Assembly: GCF_029227915.1 (NCBI RefSeq)
Contig: NC_079880.1
Coordinates: 622,001 to 686,000 of the forward strand
DNA: 64,000 bases
Direction: 5' to 3'
Source: Hydractinia symbiolongicarpus
Taxonomy: Eukaryota; Cnidaria; Hydrozoa; Anthoathecata; Hydractiniidae
The notes below the pieces were generated by a model. That model had not been told where the DNA came from. It saw only the letters and a list, made by a program, of their open reading frames with translations, and made no database searches. Position numbers and translations under genes: made by a program. Positions within the stretch are counted from its first letter, which is position 1. Every line of letters starts with the position of its first letter. Positions 61,852 to 64,000 of this stretch are shown in pieces.

Positions 61852-64000
61852 CTAGCCGTTATCGCGCGCTGAAGAAATAGCGACAGTTTCAAAAACTACT
61901 TTTCATTGACTTTCTAACGGTGTCAATCCGCTTCAGTTACAACAGTTGCGTCACATATTCGTACCAACATGTATTTAATGATTTTTACCGATATTACTAA
62001 GTTGTATCGCTTTTAACAGTGAAAGGATTGGCTGTGGGACTTAATTGAACTGATTTTGGACTATGACCTTAGAAATGTGATAACTGAGACAATTGGACTT
62101 CAAGAAATAACATCCTTCTTAATTTGACATGATTGCCGGAACTCAGCGATTACACTGAGCGCTGGGGTAGCACTTTATTTAAAAATGTAGATAAATAAGT
62201 CATTTTGTACTGGGGGACCAATCCTAGCCGTTATCGCGCGCTGAAGAATTAGCGACAGTTTCAAAAAGTGCATTTCATTGACTTTCTAACGGTGTCAGTT
62301 CGTTTGAGTTACAACAGTTGCGTCACATATTCGTACCAACATGTATTTAGCGATATTTATCTGTTATTACTAGGTTGCATCGCTTTTAACAGTGAAACGA
62401 ATGAATGTGGGACTTAATTGAACTAACTTTGGACTGTGACCTGATGAATGTGATAAATAAGACAATTGGACTCTAAGAAGTAACATTCATCTTAATTTGA
62501 CATGATTGCCCGAACTCAGCGATTACACTGGGCGCTGGAGTAGCGCTTCATTTAAAAATTTAGATAAATAAGTCAATTTTTACTGTGGGACCAATTATAG
62601 CCCTTAGCGCGCGCTGAAGAAATAGAGACAGTTTCAAATACTACATTTCATTGATTTTCTAACGGTGTCAGTCCGTTTGAGTTACAACGGTTGTGTCACA
62701 TATTCGTACCAACATGTATTTTGCGATATTTTTCTGATATTACTAAGTTGCATCGCTTTTAACAATGAAACGATTTACTGTGGGACTTAATTGAACTAAC
62801 TTTGGATTGTGACCTGATAAATGTGATAAATGAGACATTTGGACTCCAAGAAATAACATTCTTCTTAATTTGACGTGATTGTCGAAACTGAGCGATTACA
62901 CTGGGCGCTGTGGTAGCGCTTCATTTGAAAAGTTAAATAAATAAGTCATTTTTACTTTGGGACCAATCCTAGCCGTTATTGCGCGCTGAAGAAATAGCGA
63001 CAGTTTCAAAAACTACTTTTCATTGACTTTCTAACGGTGTCAGTCCGTTTGAGTTATAATGGTTGGGTCACCGATTCGTACCAACATGTACTTAGCAATA
63101 TTTTTCTGATATTACTAGGTTGCATCCCTTTTAACAATAAAACGATTGACTGTTGGACTTAATTAAACTAACTTTTGACTGTGACCTGATAAATGTGATA
63201 AAGGAGACAATTGGACTTCAAGATATAACATTCATCTTAATTTGACGTGATTATCGGAACTCAGCGATTACACTGGGCGCTGTTGCAGCGCTTCATTTAA
63301 AAATTTAGATCAATATGTCATATTTTACTGTTAGACCAATCCTAGCCGTTATCGCGCGCAGAAGAGTTAGCGACAGTTTCAAAAAGTACATTTCATTGAC
63401 TTTCTAACGGTTTCAGTACGTTTGAGTTACAACGGTTGCGTCACATATTCGTACCAACATGTATTTAGCGATATTTTTCTGATATTACTAGGTTGCATCG
63501 CTTTTAACAATGAAACGATTTACTGTGGGACTTAATTGAACTAACTTTGTACTGTGACCTGATAAATGTGATAAATGAGACATTTGGATTCCAAGAAATA
63601 ACATTCTTCTTAATTTGACGTGATTGCCGGAACTCAGCGATTGCACTGGGCGCTGTGGTAGCGCTTCATTTAAAAATTTAGATAAATAAGTCATTTTTTA
63701 CTGTGAGACCAATCCTAGCCGTTATCGCGCGCTGAAGAATTAGCGACATTTTCAAAAACTACATTTCATTGACTTTCTAACGGTGTCAGTTCGTTTGAGT
63801 TACAACGGTTGGGTCACATATTCGTACCATCATGTATTTAGCGGTATTTCTCTGGTATTACTAGGTTGCATTGCTTTTAACAATGAAACAATTGACTGTG
63901 GGACTTAATTGATCTAACTTTGGACTTTGACCTGATAAATGTGATAAATGAGACAATTGGACTCCAACAAATAACATTCTTCTTAATTTGACGTGATTGC

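Larger units (their letters stand above)
41529..64000 (+). repeat. Satellite array, third region (mosaic subfamilies)
   Basis: Head-to-tail monomers of the same family and orientation continue to the window edge, about 60 copies. Several monomer types are shuffled: gttataacggttaggtcactg, gttataatggttgggtcaccg, gaaaagttaaataaataagtc, aaaaaattagataaataagtc and tagatcaatatgtc. They recur in the same local order at several distant places, showing multi-scale duplication. A recurrent 68-codon minus-strand frame (such as 43026-43232 and 50843-51049) appears wherever one monomer pair recurs and is not a gene. No other insert is seen. Confidence 0.95.

Noticed and set aside
43026-63694. 68-codon minus-strand frame seen five times (43026, 50843, 53819, 60139, 63488)
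   Set aside because: It recurs only because the same monomer pair was duplicated. Protein changes follow DNA changes with no sign of codon constraint and no recognisable domain.
1-64000. CRISPR array
   Set aside because: The repeat is a whole 373-bp monomer without short direct repeats separated by unique spacers, and no cas-like gene is present.
1-64000. rRNA, tRNA or other structured RNA gene clusters as the source of the tandem array
   Set aside because: I recognised no conserved 5S, 18S, 28S, tRNA or snRNA sequence within the monomer.

Overview
This is a eukaryotic (most likely animal) satellite-DNA window. About 93% of it is one head-to-tail tandem repeat on the + strand, with a monomer of about 373 bp and roughly 160 copies. 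The only sequence that is not satellite is two broken pieces of non-LTR (LINE) retrotransposons. One of those pieces is present twice because the array around it was duplicated. I see no intact protein-coding gene, no rRNA or tRNA gene, no CRISPR array and no bacterial-style operon. The LINE pieces resemble the CR1/L2-type elements common in marine invertebrates such as cnidarians and molluscs. That is a weak hint of the host, and I do not recognise the satellite family.

Layout. (1) 1-15355: satellite subfamily A, with internal higher-order units: an 11-monomer repeat (about 4109 bp spacing), 1121-bp trimers at 6928-9281 and 12717-14958, and 747-bp dimers at about 9350-11215. (2) 14165-24468: a perfect-looking 5152-bp tandem duplication. 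Each copy holds about 12 monomers plus a 681-bp 3'-end LINE fragment (15356-16036 and 20508-21188). Each copy also contains the switch from subfamily A to subfamily B (about 16365 and 21517). (3) 21189-38531: mostly subfamily B, more diverged, with two 88-bp-deleted short monomers (28595-28878, 29253-29535), a 735-bp dimer array (about 30875-34085) and a 1117-bp trimer (about 34965-36935). (4) 38532-41528: the 5' half of a LINE on the - strand, with 5' UTR, ORF1 with an SGNH/GDSL esterase domain, and ORF2 endonuclease plus linker. It is cut off before the reverse transcriptase. (5) 41529-64000: a third satellite region with nested duplications, including 744-bp dimers, 1117-bp trimers and a 3.1-kb block repeated 9296 bp away.

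Nothing here works as a pathway. The biology is that of a fast-turnover satellite array, perhaps centromeric or other heterochromatin, growing by unequal exchange in units from 1 to more than 12 monomers and carrying LINE debris with it. The many short minus-strand open frames are satellite translations, not genes. All similarity statements were made by eye from the sequence; no alignment or database search was run.
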